Source: Planctomycetota bacterium (lineage in GTDB: Bacteria; Planctomycetota; UBA8108; UBA1146). From it: a stretch of DNA of 39,298 nucleotides. The DNA lies in assembly GCA_012960845.1 (NCBI GenBank), contig DUAN01000051.1, positions 1 through 39,298 on the forward strand, read 5' to 3'. The position numbers and the translations under genes are program-made. The notes beneath the pieces are model-generated. The model saw nothing but the letters and a program-made list of their open reading frames with translations. It had not been told where the DNA came from and searched no databases. Below are positions 17,398-26,454 of the stretch, piece after piece (position 1 is the first letter of the stretch; the number at the start of each line of letters is the position of its first letter).

Positions 17398-18360
17398 TTG
17401 CTCGAACGATGCTGGCGAGCCGGGGTGACCCTCGATCACTGGCGCCATCGCCGTAAAGAAACTGCAGGTGAGTGGCCCCTTCGACTTCCGGTTCCCGTCA
17501 TCAGCATCGGCAACATCACCGTCGGAGGCACCGGCAAAACTCCTCTCACAGAATTGTTGGCTCGAACCTGGCTGGATCGAGGTGGCCATCCGGGCATCGT
17601 CAGTCGTGGTTATCGTGGCGGTGCCGATGGCAATGATGAACACCGGATGCTGCTACGAAGTTTGCCCGGGGTTCCCCATCAGCAACATCGTTGTCGTCAC
17701 ACCGCAGGGCTCCAGTTGCTGGCAGCCCATCCCGAGGTGGATCTACTGCTGATCGATGATGGATTTCAACATCGACGCCTTCATCGAGATCTCGACCTGG
17801 TACTGCTCGATGGACGCAGTCCGCTGGCGGGAGGCTACTGCTTGCCACGGGGGCGCTTGCGAGAGCCCTGGAGTCAGCTGGCTCGTGCCGATCACCTGAT
17901 CCTGACTCGTGTCGAGCGTTGTCGTGATGGGGAACTGGCGAACACCATCGGTTTTTTACGGCAGTGGTTCCCATCGATACCTCGATCGTTGGCGACCACC
18001 GAGGTGGGAGAGGTGAGATCACTCGGCTCAGCGGCGATTCCCGCTGCCGGATCCAGGGTGTTTGGATTTTGCGGTATCGGAGACCCCGATTCCTTTCGAC
18101 AGACACTCACCGATCACGGCTGGAACCTGGTCGGGCTGGAGCCGTTTCGAGATCACCACCGCTACCAGATGGCTGACTTTCGACGCATCGATCGTCAAGC
18201 CGGGGAACGGGGGGCCGAGGCGCTGGTCTGCACTGCCAAGGATGCGGTCAAGATCGAGCTGCTGCTCGCTGCTGGAATGAGTTCCCCATTGCCGATCCTG
18301 GTCCAGGAAGTGACCACGGCAGTCGATCTGGAGCCGATCTTCGCCCAAATTGGTGGATGA
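17398..18360 (+). CDS. lpxK: Tetraacyldisaccharide 4'-kinase
   Basis: VPVISIGNITVGGTGKTPLTELLARTWLDRGGHPGIVSRGYRGG...LLIDDGFQHRRLHRDLDLVLLDGRSPLAGGYCLPRGRLREPWSQLARADHLILTR. True start may lie slightly upstream. Confidence 0.93.
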   Translation: MLERCWRAGVTLDHWRHRRKETAGEWPLRLPVPVISIGNITVGGTGKTPLTELLARTWLDRGGHPGIVSRGYRGGADGNDEHRMLLRSLPGVPHQQHRCRHTAGLQLLAAHPEVDLLLIDDGFQHRRLHRDLDLVLLDGRSPLAGGYCLPRGRLREPWSQLARADHLILTRVERCRDGELANTIGFLRQWFPSIPRSLATTEVGEVRSLGSAAIPAAGSRVFGFCGIGDPDSFRQTLTDHGWNLVGLEPFRDHHRYQMADFRRIDRQAGERGAEALVCTAKDAVKIELLLAAGMSSPLPILVQEVTTAVDLEPIFAQIGG

Positions 18361-18436
18361 GAGGGTGGCGGGAGGCGTGAAACTGCGGCCCCTTCCTGCT
18401 AGCATCCGCAAAAGACCCCGTTGAACAGGAGATCTC

Positions 18437-19408
18437 TTGGTACCGGACTCTCGTTGGCAGCCGCTCGATCTCGGAGATGTGAAACCGATCCCCATCGGTC
18501 AGCGCAGGAATATTGTCCACCGAGATCAGTTTCGCGAACTGTGCGACCCGCAGGGAACCATCGAACAGTTGATCGATTCCTTGCCGGACATCCTGGCTGG
18601 CGGTGAACTGCGTGCTGCAGCGGCTGCGGTGGCTCGATCTGTTGCTGGAGGAGCTCCGGTGATTGCCGCCCTCGGTGGCCATGTGGTCAAGGTGGGAATG
18701 GGTCCACTGATCATCGATCTGATGGAGAAGGGTGTGATCTCTGCCATCGCGATGAACGGGGCGACCGCGATTCACGATCTGGAACTGGCTCTGATCGGCC
18801 AGACATCTGAAGATGTCGAGTCCAATGTCGCCGATGGTACCTTCGGCATGGCGAGAGAAACTGCCGATGCCTTTCGACAGGCGAGTTTGGCTGGCGCCGA
18901 TGAAGTGGGGCTGGGAGCGGCTCTGGGAGACTGGATCGAATCGCAGAGCGCGCCCCATGCCGAGCTCTCGATGTTGCTCAGAGCTCGGCAACTGCGGATC
19001 CCGGCGACGGTTCATGTCGCCATCGGAACCGACATCGTGCACATGCATCCGGGTGTTGCGGGAGCAGATATGGGAGCGGCGACCGCCATCGATTTTCGGT
19101 TGCTAGCAGCGGTGGTCAGTGACCTCGAGAATGGTTGCTGGCTCAACATCGGCTCTGCGGTGGTGATGCCAGAGGTCTTTCTCAAGGTGGTCAACATCGC
19201 TCGTAACCTGGGGAAACCGCTGAATGGAGTGACCGCCATCAACTTCGACATGATCTCGCACTATCGCACCAGTCGAAACGTTTTGCAGCGTCCGGTCGAG
19301 AGAGGGATCTCATTGACCGGCCATCACGAGATCAACTTGCCATTATTCCGGGTTGCCGTGCTGCAACGGATGGCAGCGGAAGATCGAGGAGCCAGTGATG
19401 ATTCCTGA
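18437..19408 (+). CDS. Conserved-looking protein of unknown function between lpxK and hldE
   Basis: Long in-frame ORF with glycine-rich segments PVIAALGGHVVKVGMGPLIIDLMEKGVISAIAMNGATAIHDLELALIGQTSEDV and WLNIGSAVVMPEVFLKVVNIARNLG; 3' end overlaps hldE start. Confidence 0.75.
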   Translation: MVPDSRWQPLDLGDVKPIPIGQRRNIVHRDQFRELCDPQGTIEQLIDSLPDILAGGELRAAAAAVARSVAGGAPVIAALGGHVVKVGMGPLIIDLMEKGVISAIAMNGATAIHDLELALIGQTSEDVESNVADGTFGMARETADAFRQASLAGADEVGLGAALGDWIESQSAPHAELSMLLRARQLRIPATVHVAIGTDIVHMHPGVAGADMGAATAIDFRLLAAVVSDLENGCWLNIGSAVVMPEVFLKVVNIARNLGKPLNGVTAINFDMISHYRTSRNVLQRPVERGISLTGHHEINLPLFRVAVLQRMAAEDRGASDDS

Positions 19409-20903
19409 ACTGAATACCCTGGGGGAGGCGCGCATCCTGGTGGTCGGTGACCTGATGCTCGACGAGTACTTCTACGGCGATATCGAGCGCATCTCGCCGG
19501 AGGCTCCGGTTCCGGTGGTACAGGGGCGTCACCACGAGATGCGAGTCGGAGGGGCAGGGAGCGTGGTGACCAACCTGGCCGCCCTCGGTTTCGAGCCGAT
19601 CGTCGTTGGGCTGGTCGGAGATGACGATGGCGGGCGGTTCATCCGCCAGGCACTCGAGGAGACGGGAGCCCGCACCGAGGGAGTGATCGTCTGTGAGAGC
19701 CGACCGACGATTCGCAAGACTCGGATCCTGGCCGGAGTCCAGCACGCTGGCAGAGCTCAGCAGCAGGTACTGCGCCTCGACCAGGAGGAGAAGAGCCCCA
19801 TCGAGATTGGCCAGCAGACGCTGTTGATCGAGGCCATCCATCACGCTCTTGAGCAAGATCCTGCAGCGGTGCTGATCTCTGACTACGAGAAGGGACTGCT
19901 CGAGAAATCACTGCTCGAGGCGCTGGTCGAGGGGGCTCAGCGACGATCGATTCCGGTGCTGGTCGACCCCGGCCGATCGGGACGCTGGAGTGGTTATCGT
20001 GGGGCGACGCTGATCTGTCCCAATCGATACGAGGCCAGTAGCGCGACCGGGATCGACCTCGACACTGAAGTAAAGGAGCAGTTGAAGGCGGGACAGGCGC
20101 TGGTCGAGGATCTCGAACTGGAGCACTGTATTTTGACCCTGGATCGAGACGGGATCACCCGTGTCTCCGCCAGCGGAGACTCGCGGCGCCATCCGACCCG
20201 GGTTCAGGGGGTCACGGATGTGGCGGGTGCCGGAGACATGGTCCTGAGTCTGCTGGGAGCCGCACTGGCCTCCGGCTGGAACATCGATGATGCCTGTCAA
20301 CTGGCCAATCTCGGGGCCGGAATCGAGGTCCAGAAGGTCGGGGTGCAGCCGGTCGAACGGTGGGAACTGGACGCAGCCAGGAGTGCCTGGATGGGGATCG
20401 TCCCCATCGCACTGCGCTCGTCGCAGCAGATGGAGGAACTGGTCCAGCAAGCGAAGGCCAGTGGCCAGACGGTGGTCTTCACCAATGGCTGCTTCGATCT
20501 GCTCCATGCCGGTCATCTCCAGCTGCTCGAAGCGGCGCGGGCCTTTGGCGATCTGCTGGTGGTTGGAATCAACTCGGATGCGTCGGTGACCCGCCTCAAG
20601 GGCCCCGATCGACCGATTCTGCCCGCCACCGAGCGCGCTCGCTTGCTCGGGGCACTCTCCTGTGTCGATCATGTGGTGGTGTTTGATGAGGACACCCCGA
20701 AAGCACTGATCGGTGCTCTGATCCCCGATGTGCTGGTCAAGGGTGCCGATTACAGCGTCGAGGAGGTGGTGGGTAAGGACGTGGTGGAGGCGGCGGGAGG
20801 CCGGGTCGAGCGGATCACCTTGGTCCAGGGGGCTTCGACCACCGGTCTCATCGAACGAATTCGAAGTGGTACTCGAACTTGCCCCCCGACGCCGGAAGGC
20901 TAG
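19398..20903 (+). CDS. hldE: Bifunctional D-glycero-beta-D-manno-heptose-7-phosphate kinase / heptose 1-phosphate adenylyltransferase
   Basis: PfkB-type kinase half (ILVVGDLMLDEYFYGDIERISPEAPVPVV...VQGVTDVAGAGDMVLSLLGAALASG) plus nucleotidyltransferase half (VFTNGCFDLLHAGHLQLLEAARAFGDLLVVGINSDASVTRLKGPDRPILPATERA). Confidence 0.96.
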   Translation: MIPELNTLGEARILVVGDLMLDEYFYGDIERISPEAPVPVVQGRHHEMRVGGAGSVVTNLAALGFEPIVVGLVGDDDGGRFIRQALEETGARTEGVIVCESRPTIRKTRILAGVQHAGRAQQQVLRLDQEEKSPIEIGQQTLLIEAIHHALEQDPAAVLISDYEKGLLEKSLLEALVEGAQRRSIPVLVDPGRSGRWSGYRGATLICPNRYEASSATGIDLDTEVKEQLKAGQALVEDLELEHCILTLDRDGITRVSASGDSRRHPTRVQGVTDVAGAGDMVLSLLGAALASGWNIDDACQLANLGAGIEVQKVGVQPVERWELDAARSAWMGIVPIALRSSQQMEELVQQAKASGQTVVFTNGCFDLLHAGHLQLLEAARAFGDLLVVGINSDASVTRLKGPDRPILPATERARLLGALSCVDHVVVFDEDTPKALIGALIPDVLVKGADYSVEEVVGKDVVEAAGGRVERITLVQGASTTGLIERIRSGTRTCPPTPEG

Positions 20904-20913
20904 GATGCACCTT

Positions 20914-21022
20914 CCATGCCGTGGGCATGGGCCCGTCTGAGCCGGAGAGCCCATTCCGGACCTCACATCGTGAGGTGAATCCATCGGACGATTTCAATAT
21001 CCGGAGTCCGGTTCCCCGGACT
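20914..21022 (+). promoter_or_regulatory. Hairpin-rich intergenic/leader region upstream of pilT-like pair
   Basis: Inverted repeats CCATGCC-GTG-GGCATGG (20914-20930), CCGGA-N8-TCCGG (20942-20959), ACCTCAC-ATC-GTGAGGT (20960-20976), AGTCCGG-TTCC-CCGGACT (21005-21022). Confidence 0.6.
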
Positions 21023-21047
21023 TACACGATCAGGCCTGGAGCAATGC

Positions 21048-22433
21048 ATGACCGATGATACGAAGGAGGGCACCGCCGACAGGCCCTCCAGCGAAGCAGC
21101 CATGTTTGGCCGCATCGCGCTCAAGAATCAACTGGTGGGGGAAGCCGATCTGCGACGGGTGATGTCGAGCCTCACCAGGGGATCGGATCTGGGAAAGGCG
21201 CTGGTGGCAGAGGGTTTGATCTCTGCCAAGCATGCCGAGGCGATCTCGCAAAAAGTTTCCCAGCGCCTCGAGGGCCAGTCGACAGCGGCTAGCGCGGGTG
21301 ACGCCGGGAGTCAGGCGGGGACCACTGCTCGAGCAGGAGTGATCTCGGTCGACGATGTGCAGCGGATGGACTTCACCTCGATGGTCGGCAAGCCGTTGAT
21401 TGAATATCTGCGCAAGGCGCGAGAGCTGGGTTGTTCCGACTTTCATTTCCAGGTCGATTCAGCACCTCTGGTTCGTCTTCACGGACACCTCATCCGCTGG
21501 AAGCATCCAGTACTGTCCGCCGAGGATACTGCCAGAACCATCGAGGAAATGCTCGATGAGAAGCAGTGGATAGATTTGCAACAAGAACAGGATCTGGACT
21601 ACTGCCTCGACGATGGAGACAGGGGGCGCTATCGCACCAACTGCTTCAAGCAGCGCAAGGGTTTCGAGGCGGTGTTTCGGATCATCCCGACCAAGGTGCC
21701 ATCCCTTGAGGATCTGCACCTGCCGGAGGTGCTTTCCCAGTTCACCCAGTACAACCAGGGCATCGTCCTGGTCACCGGGCCAGCCGGTTGCGGGAAGTCT
21801 GCAACGCTGGCGGCGATCGTCGAGCGGATCAACCAGCAGCGCCATGACCACATCGTGACGGTTGAGGATCCCATCGAATACATCTTCACCCCCGCAGGAT
21901 GCAATATCAATCAGCGCCATGTGCACCATCATACAGAGAGCAACTACAGCGCCTTGCGATCGGCGATGAGGGCCGATCCTGATGTCATCATGGTGGGCGA
22001 GATGCGCGACGTGGAGACGATCTCGATGGCCATCACCGCCGCAGAAACGGGGCACCTGGTTCTGGCCACACTTCACACGACCAATGCCATTCGATCGATC
22101 GATCGCCTGATCGATGTGTTTCCGCCTCGAGAGCAGGAGCAGGTCCGAGCGATGGTGTCCGAGTCGATGCGAGGGGTCATCTCGCAGCAGTTGTTGCCGC
22201 GAAAAGATGGCACCGGCGTTGAGCCGGCGCTGGAGATCATGTTCACCACTCCGGCGGTCGGAAATCTGATTCGGGAGGGCAAGACATACCAGCTGGCGTC
22301 GGTGCTCCAGACCGGTCGTAAACAGGGAATGATCACGATGGATGACTCGATTCGCAACTTGCTCCGTAAGGGAATTGTGACCCTGGAGACCGCTCGATTC
22401 CACGCGGAGGACCCCTCCGCCATGCAGGGTTAG
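21048..22433 (+). CDS. PilT-family ATPase with N-terminal GspE/MshE-N-like domain
   Basis: N-term MFGRIALKNQLVGEADLRR...; Walker A TGPAGCGKSATLAA; DPDVIMVGEMRDVETISMAITAAETGHLVLATLHTTNAIRSIDRLIDVFP. Confidence 0.9.
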   Translation: MTDDTKEGTADRPSSEAAMFGRIALKNQLVGEADLRRVMSSLTRGSDLGKALVAEGLISAKHAEAISQKVSQRLEGQSTAASAGDAGSQAGTTARAGVISVDDVQRMDFTSMVGKPLIEYLRKARELGCSDFHFQVDSAPLVRLHGHLIRWKHPVLSAEDTARTIEEMLDEKQWIDLQQEQDLDYCLDDGDRGRYRTNCFKQRKGFEAVFRIIPTKVPSLEDLHLPEVLSQFTQYNQGIVLVTGPAGCGKSATLAAIVERINQQRHDHIVTVEDPIEYIFTPAGCNINQRHVHHHTESNYSALRSAMRADPDVIMVGEMRDVETISMAITAAETGHLVLATLHTTNAIRSIDRLIDVFPPREQEQVRAMVSESMRGVISQQLLPRKDGTGVEPALEIMFTTPAVGNLIREGKTYQLASVLQTGRKQGMITMDDSIRNLLRKGIVTLETARFHAEDPSAMQG

Positions 22434-22443
22434 GAAAATATCG

Positions 22444-23508
22444 ATGTCTGTTGAAGCACTCGAAAAACTACTCTGCAAGATTCTAGAAGTCGAGGGGTCT
22501 GATCTTCATATCAGTGCCGGAATGCCTCCCAAGATCCGCATTCATGGACACCTCAGGCCGATCAGCAAGGAACCTCTCACCAATCAACAGGTCGAGGATC
22601 TGCTGCTCCCCTCCCTCGATGAGAAGCGCAGCGCGATCTTTGCCGAGAAGAATGATCTCGATTGGGCCTACGCCATTCCTGGAGTGGCACGCTTCCGCTG
22701 TAGCTTCTTCAGGCAGCAACACGGGATGTCCGGGGTATTCCGGATCATTCCCGAGGAGATCAAGACGGTTCAGGAACTGGGGGTGCCCTCTCATATCGAA
22801 GATTTCTGTAAACTACGTAATGGTTTGATCCTCTGCACGGGTCCGACAGGAAGTGGAAAATCGACGACCCTTGCGGCGTTGATCGACTACATCAACAGCA
22901 ATCAGTCGAGGCACATCGTGACCATCGAGGAGCCGATCGAGTTCGTGCATCAGAACAAGAGCTGTCAGATCACCCAGCGCGAGGTGGGAATCGATACGGA
23001 GTCCTTCGCTCGGGCGTTGCGGTCGGTCAGTCGCCAGGATCCGGACGTGATCCTGGTCGGTGAACTTCGAGATCTGGAGACGATCAGTCTTGCCATCACC
23101 GCCGCAGAGATGGGGTACCTGGTATTTGCTACCCTCCATACCAATAGTGCTGCCAAGACGGTCGACCGGATCATCGATGTGTTTCCTGAAGATCAGCAAA
23201 ACCAGGTGCGCACGATGCTCTCTTCATCGCTCAAGGGAATCATCGCCCAGTTACTGATCCCGAGGCAGGATGGCAAGGGTCGTGTGGCGGTCAATGAGTT
23301 GCTCTTCCATGATGGATCCTTGCCCAACATCATCCGTGAGGGTGCGGTGCACAAGATCGTCTCGCTCATCGAGGGTGGACGAGGTAAGGGGATGCAATTG
23401 ATGGACGATTCCATCATGGTCGCATTGAAGAAGGGTGACATCAGTCCAGAACATGCGTACCGATGGGCCAGCGAGAAGAAGAAATTTCAGCACTTCCTGA
23501 AGGGTTGA
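22444..23508 (+). CDS. pilT: Twitching motility protein PilT (type IV pilus retraction ATPase)
   Basis: GSDLHISAGMPPKIRIHGHLRPI...LCTGPTGSGKSTTLAALIDYIN...TIEEPIEFVHQNKSCQITQREVG...DPDVILVGELRDLETISLAITAAEMGYLVFATLHTNSAAKTVDRIIDVFP. Confidence 0.95.
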   Translation: MSVEALEKLLCKILEVEGSDLHISAGMPPKIRIHGHLRPISKEPLTNQQVEDLLLPSLDEKRSAIFAEKNDLDWAYAIPGVARFRCSFFRQQHGMSGVFRIIPEEIKTVQELGVPSHIEDFCKLRNGLILCTGPTGSGKSTTLAALIDYINSNQSRHIVTIEEPIEFVHQNKSCQITQREVGIDTESFARALRSVSRQDPDVILVGELRDLETISLAITAAEMGYLVFATLHTNSAAKTVDRIIDVFPEDQQNQVRTMLSSSLKGIIAQLLIPRQDGKGRVAVNELLFHDGSLPNIIREGAVHKIVSLIEGGRGKGMQLMDDSIMVALKKGDISPEHAYRWASEKKKFQHFLKG

Positions 23509-23512
23509 TCGG

Positions 23513-24577
23513 TTGTCTGACCCCGAACGGCTACTGATCCGGTTGCCGACCTGGGTCGGAGATGCGGTGATGGCTACCCCTGCCCTTCGGGCGGTGAGAA
23601 GAGACCTTCCTCACACCCGCATCGCGCTGATGGGAGGGGCGCATCTCGAACCCTTGCTCGCCGATGCGGACCTTTTCGATGACTGGATCGCGACCGCTTC
23701 AGGTTCGGGCAAGGTCGCTGCCAACATCGCTGCGATCCACAACTTTGGCGCCGATGTGGCACTGCTTCTTCCACATTCCTTTCGAACTGCCTGGGAAATC
23801 TGGCGTGCATCGGTTCCACGGCGCATTGGCCTGAGGGGGCAACTCCGGGGCTGGTTGCTGACCGATCCGCTTCGCCGACACCGCCTTCCGCCGGGGCGGC
23901 GCGCCATCCCCATGCATCACGAGTATCTGGAAGTGGTGGCCTCGCTGGGAGCTTCTGGCGACGGAATCGGTTCGAGACTCGGGGTTGGCGAGGAAGTGGT
24001 CGTTGCTGCGACCCGGCGCCTCGATGCTCTCTCCATCGGTTGCGATCGCGATTGGATCGGATTCCACCCGGGAGCGGCCTTTGGCCCCTCCAAGATCTGG
24101 CCCCTCGATCGAATGGCGCGGGTCGCTCGCACCTTGAGGGATGAAGACGGCTGCGGAATCGTCATCACCTGTGGTCCGGGAGAGGAGCCCTTGGCCCGGC
24201 AATTGAGAGACCTGGTGGGGGGGGAGGTGGTCGATCTTTCCGAAGATCTGTGGCCGCTCGACCAGCTCAAGGTCTTGATGGGGAGATTGGCACTACTGGT
24301 GACTGGCGATACTGGTCCTCGGCATATCGCTGCCGGGATGGGTACCCCGCAAGTGGTCCTGATGGGCCCCACCAGTCCCGATTACACCGACGCTTACCTG
24401 GAAACGACCCGCGTGATCCGGCGCGAAGATGTCGATTGCAGTCCCTGTCAACAAAAGGTCTGCCCACTGGGACATCACCAGTGCATGACCTTCATCGAAC
24501 CGGAGGCGGTGATCGAAGAGGTGCGTCGCTGGCTGGCACGGGCGGCCGATTCGGCAGAGGGAGCGGAGCGAGCGTGA
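23513..24577 (+). CDS. Glycosyltransferase family 9, heptosyltransferase II-like
   Basis: LLIRLPTWVGDAVMATPALRAVRRDLPHTRIALMGG...WIGFHPGAAFGPSKIWPLDRMARV...LVTGDTGPRHIAAGMGTPQVVLMGPTSPDYTDAY...DCSPCQQKVCPLGHHQCMTFI. TTG start. Confidence 0.9.
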   Translation: MSDPERLLIRLPTWVGDAVMATPALRAVRRDLPHTRIALMGGAHLEPLLADADLFDDWIATASGSGKVAANIAAIHNFGADVALLLPHSFRTAWEIWRASVPRRIGLRGQLRGWLLTDPLRRHRLPPGRRAIPMHHEYLEVVASLGASGDGIGSRLGVGEEVVVAATRRLDALSIGCDRDWIGFHPGAAFGPSKIWPLDRMARVARTLRDEDGCGIVITCGPGEEPLARQLRDLVGGEVVDLSEDLWPLDQLKVLMGRLALLVTGDTGPRHIAAGMGTPQVVLMGPTSPDYTDAYLETTRVIRREDVDCSPCQQKVCPLGHHQCMTFIEPEAVIEEVRRWLARAADSAEGAERA

Positions 24578-24595
24578 CCGATCACGCTGGTGAAT

Positions 24596-24655
24596 CGCGG
24601 TCATGCGGAACGCGGTCTTGCGGAACGCGGTCTTGCGGAACGCAGTCTTGCGGAT
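24596..24655. repeat. 15-bp direct tandem repeat, four units
   Basis: cgcggtcatgcggaa / cgcggtcttgcggaa / cgcggtcttgcggaa / cgcagtcttgcggat. Confidence 0.92.
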
Positions 24656-24684
24656 TGCAGTGGTGAGAGGCTCGGACTGCTCGT

Positions 24685-25776
24685 TTATTGAGCCGAGACC
24701 TGTTCCACGATCTGATCGCAGGCTGAGGTCATCACGCTTCCCAGCGCTCCATCGGGATGAGTTTTCATCATCGGAGTGCCACCGTCTCCGCTGAGAGCGA
24801 TGCTCGGTTCGAGGGGGATCTTGCCGAGGAATGGAACCTGGTAGCGCTTTGCGGCAGCTTCACCACCGCCGCCACGAAAGATCTCGGTGATCTGGCCGCA
24901 GGAGGCGCACTCGAAGCCACTCATGTTCTCGATCACACCGAGGATTGGAACGCTGGTTCTCTGGAACATCTGGATGCCGCGCTGAACATCGAGAAGTGCG
25001 ACATCCTGGGGAGTGGTGACGATCACTCCGCCGGTCAGGACGATCGACTGCACCAGGGTTAACTGCGCATCTCCGGTTCCGGGAGGCAAGTCCAGTATCA
25101 GATAATCGAGTTGACCCCATTCGACCTGGAACAGGAACTGACGCAGCAGTCCGGTGACCATCGGGCCACGCCAGATCACCGGAGAGTCATCTTCGAGCAG
25201 GTAGCCGATCGACATCGTCTTGATACCATGCACCTCGATGGGAAGGATGGTGTCCTTTTCGGTCGCTCTCGGCTTCTGATCTTCGGTGCCGAGCATCTTG
25301 GGGGTCGAGGGACCGTAGACATCGGCGTCGAGCAAGCCAGTTTTCAGTCCGCGTGCCGCCAAGGCGAGCGCCAGATTGACCGCTACCGTTGACTTGCCGA
25401 CCCCGCCCTTGCCGCTGGCCACTGCGATCACATTTTGTACTCCTGGGATGTCCTTGGCACCGACAGCGGAGCCTTCCACCCCTGGAGCTCCCGCTGCGGG
25501 ATCCGCAGTCGGGGCGGGAGTCTCGGATCGATGGAGCAGCGTCACCTTTTCGACCCCTTCGATGGTTCGTACGCGGTCCTCGATCTGTTCCGAGATCGAT
25601 CCCTGCTGGGTCGTAAGACCGGCCGGAAATTGCACCACGACCGTGACTTCTCCTTCGTGAACGATGACTCGCTGGATTACCCCGGACTTGACGATGCTGC
25701 TTGGAGTTCCTGGCAGGGGAATCTCAGAGAGGACCTGATTGACGGCTGCTACTATCACGCTTTTATCAGATGGCAT
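24685..25776 (-). CDS. mrp: Mrp/NBP35-family iron-sulfur carrier ATPase
   Basis: NVIAVASGKGGVGKSTVAVNLALALAARGLKTGLLDADVYGPSTPKMLG...LDYLILDLPPGTGDAQLTLVQ...GVIENMSGFECASCGQITEIF. Confidence 0.95.
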   Translation of the reverse strand: MPSDKSVIVAAVNQVLSEIPLPGTPSSIVKSGVIQRVIVHEGEVTVVVQFPAGLTTQQGSISEQIEDRVRTIEGVEKVTLLHRSETPAPTADPAAGAPGVEGSAVGAKDIPGVQNVIAVASGKGGVGKSTVAVNLALALAARGLKTGLLDADVYGPSTPKMLGTEDQKPRATEKDTILPIEVHGIKTMSIGYLLEDDSPVIWRGPMVTGLLRQFLFQVEWGQLDYLILDLPPGTGDAQLTLVQSIVLTGGVIVTTPQDVALLDVQRGIQMFQRTSVPILGVIENMSGFECASCGQITEIFRGGGGEAAAKRYQVPFLGKIPLEPSIALSGDGGTPMMKTHPDGALGSVMTSACDQIVEQVSAQ

Positions 25777-26041
25777 CTGGAATCTCTCTCAAGTGACGAA
25801 GGACTAGAAATGACCGGTTCCTCAATTGACATGGAACTCTATTCCGGTAAATCGTATCCAGTGAGTCGTCGTTCGGCAATCAACACCGTATCCCATACCT
25901 GTCGCAACCCTCTTTTCGTGCCACAGTGGTCGCCTGAATCGAGCGCTCAAGGATCCACAGTTCAGCCTATGCTATGATGTGTTTTCGAGGGGAATTTGAC
26001 CGAATTCAGTTGGATTCGGCTCCCGTCTGGGAAGGTCAGCG

Positions 26042-26425
26042 ATGAGTCAGTTTCTGTTCCTGGATATCGGGCAACTCGAGAGTCGACTCCACCATGATGG
26101 TGGCCTTCTGCTGGTCCATTTCGGCTCACCGCTCGTCTCTTCCTGTGGATTCACCCAGAGAAGTCTGGCACTGATCGCACCGGAGTTCTCGGGCCAGATG
26201 CAGTTCTGCACCATCGATGTACCGTTGCAGGAGGTCCAGAATCTGCGCCAGTATTCGATCCGAGTCGTGCCCACCCTGGTGCTCTTCGACGGCGAGCGAG
26301 AAGTGGAGCGCCTCGACCGGATCTTGCTTCCGGCGGAACTGAGGCTATTCCTGCGAGATGTCGTGGGGTATTACGGAGTTCCTCAACCGGCTCCGCGAAA
26401 TGAAGATCCGGGCCTCTCTTCCTGA
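26042..26425 (+). CDS. Thioredoxin-fold protein with noncanonical active site (VSSC)
   Basis: LLLVHFGSPLVSSCGFTQRSLALIAPEFSGQMQFCTIDVPLQEVQNLRQYSIRVVPTLVLFDGEREVERL; cis-Pro region VVPTLVLFDG; CxxC position reads VSSC. Confidence 0.78.
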   Translation: MSQFLFLDIGQLESRLHHDGGLLLVHFGSPLVSSCGFTQRSLALIAPEFSGQMQFCTIDVPLQEVQNLRQYSIRVVPTLVLFDGEREVERLDRILLPAELRLFLRDVVGYYGVPQPAPRNEDPGLSS

Positions 26426-26454
26426 GTCCGCCGCCGATCTTCGAGAGCCCAGAA

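Noticed and set aside
19908-20984. 358-aa minus-strand ORF opposite hldE
   Set aside because: Antisense shadow ORF, no recognisable motifs.
21459-22478. 339-aa minus-strand ORF opposite the first PilT-like gene
   Set aside because: Antisense shadow ORF of a well-supported ATPase.
24603-24794. ORF MRNAVLRNAVLRNAVLRIAV...
   Set aside because: Translation of the 15-bp tandem repeat in an intergenic gap; no initiation signal.
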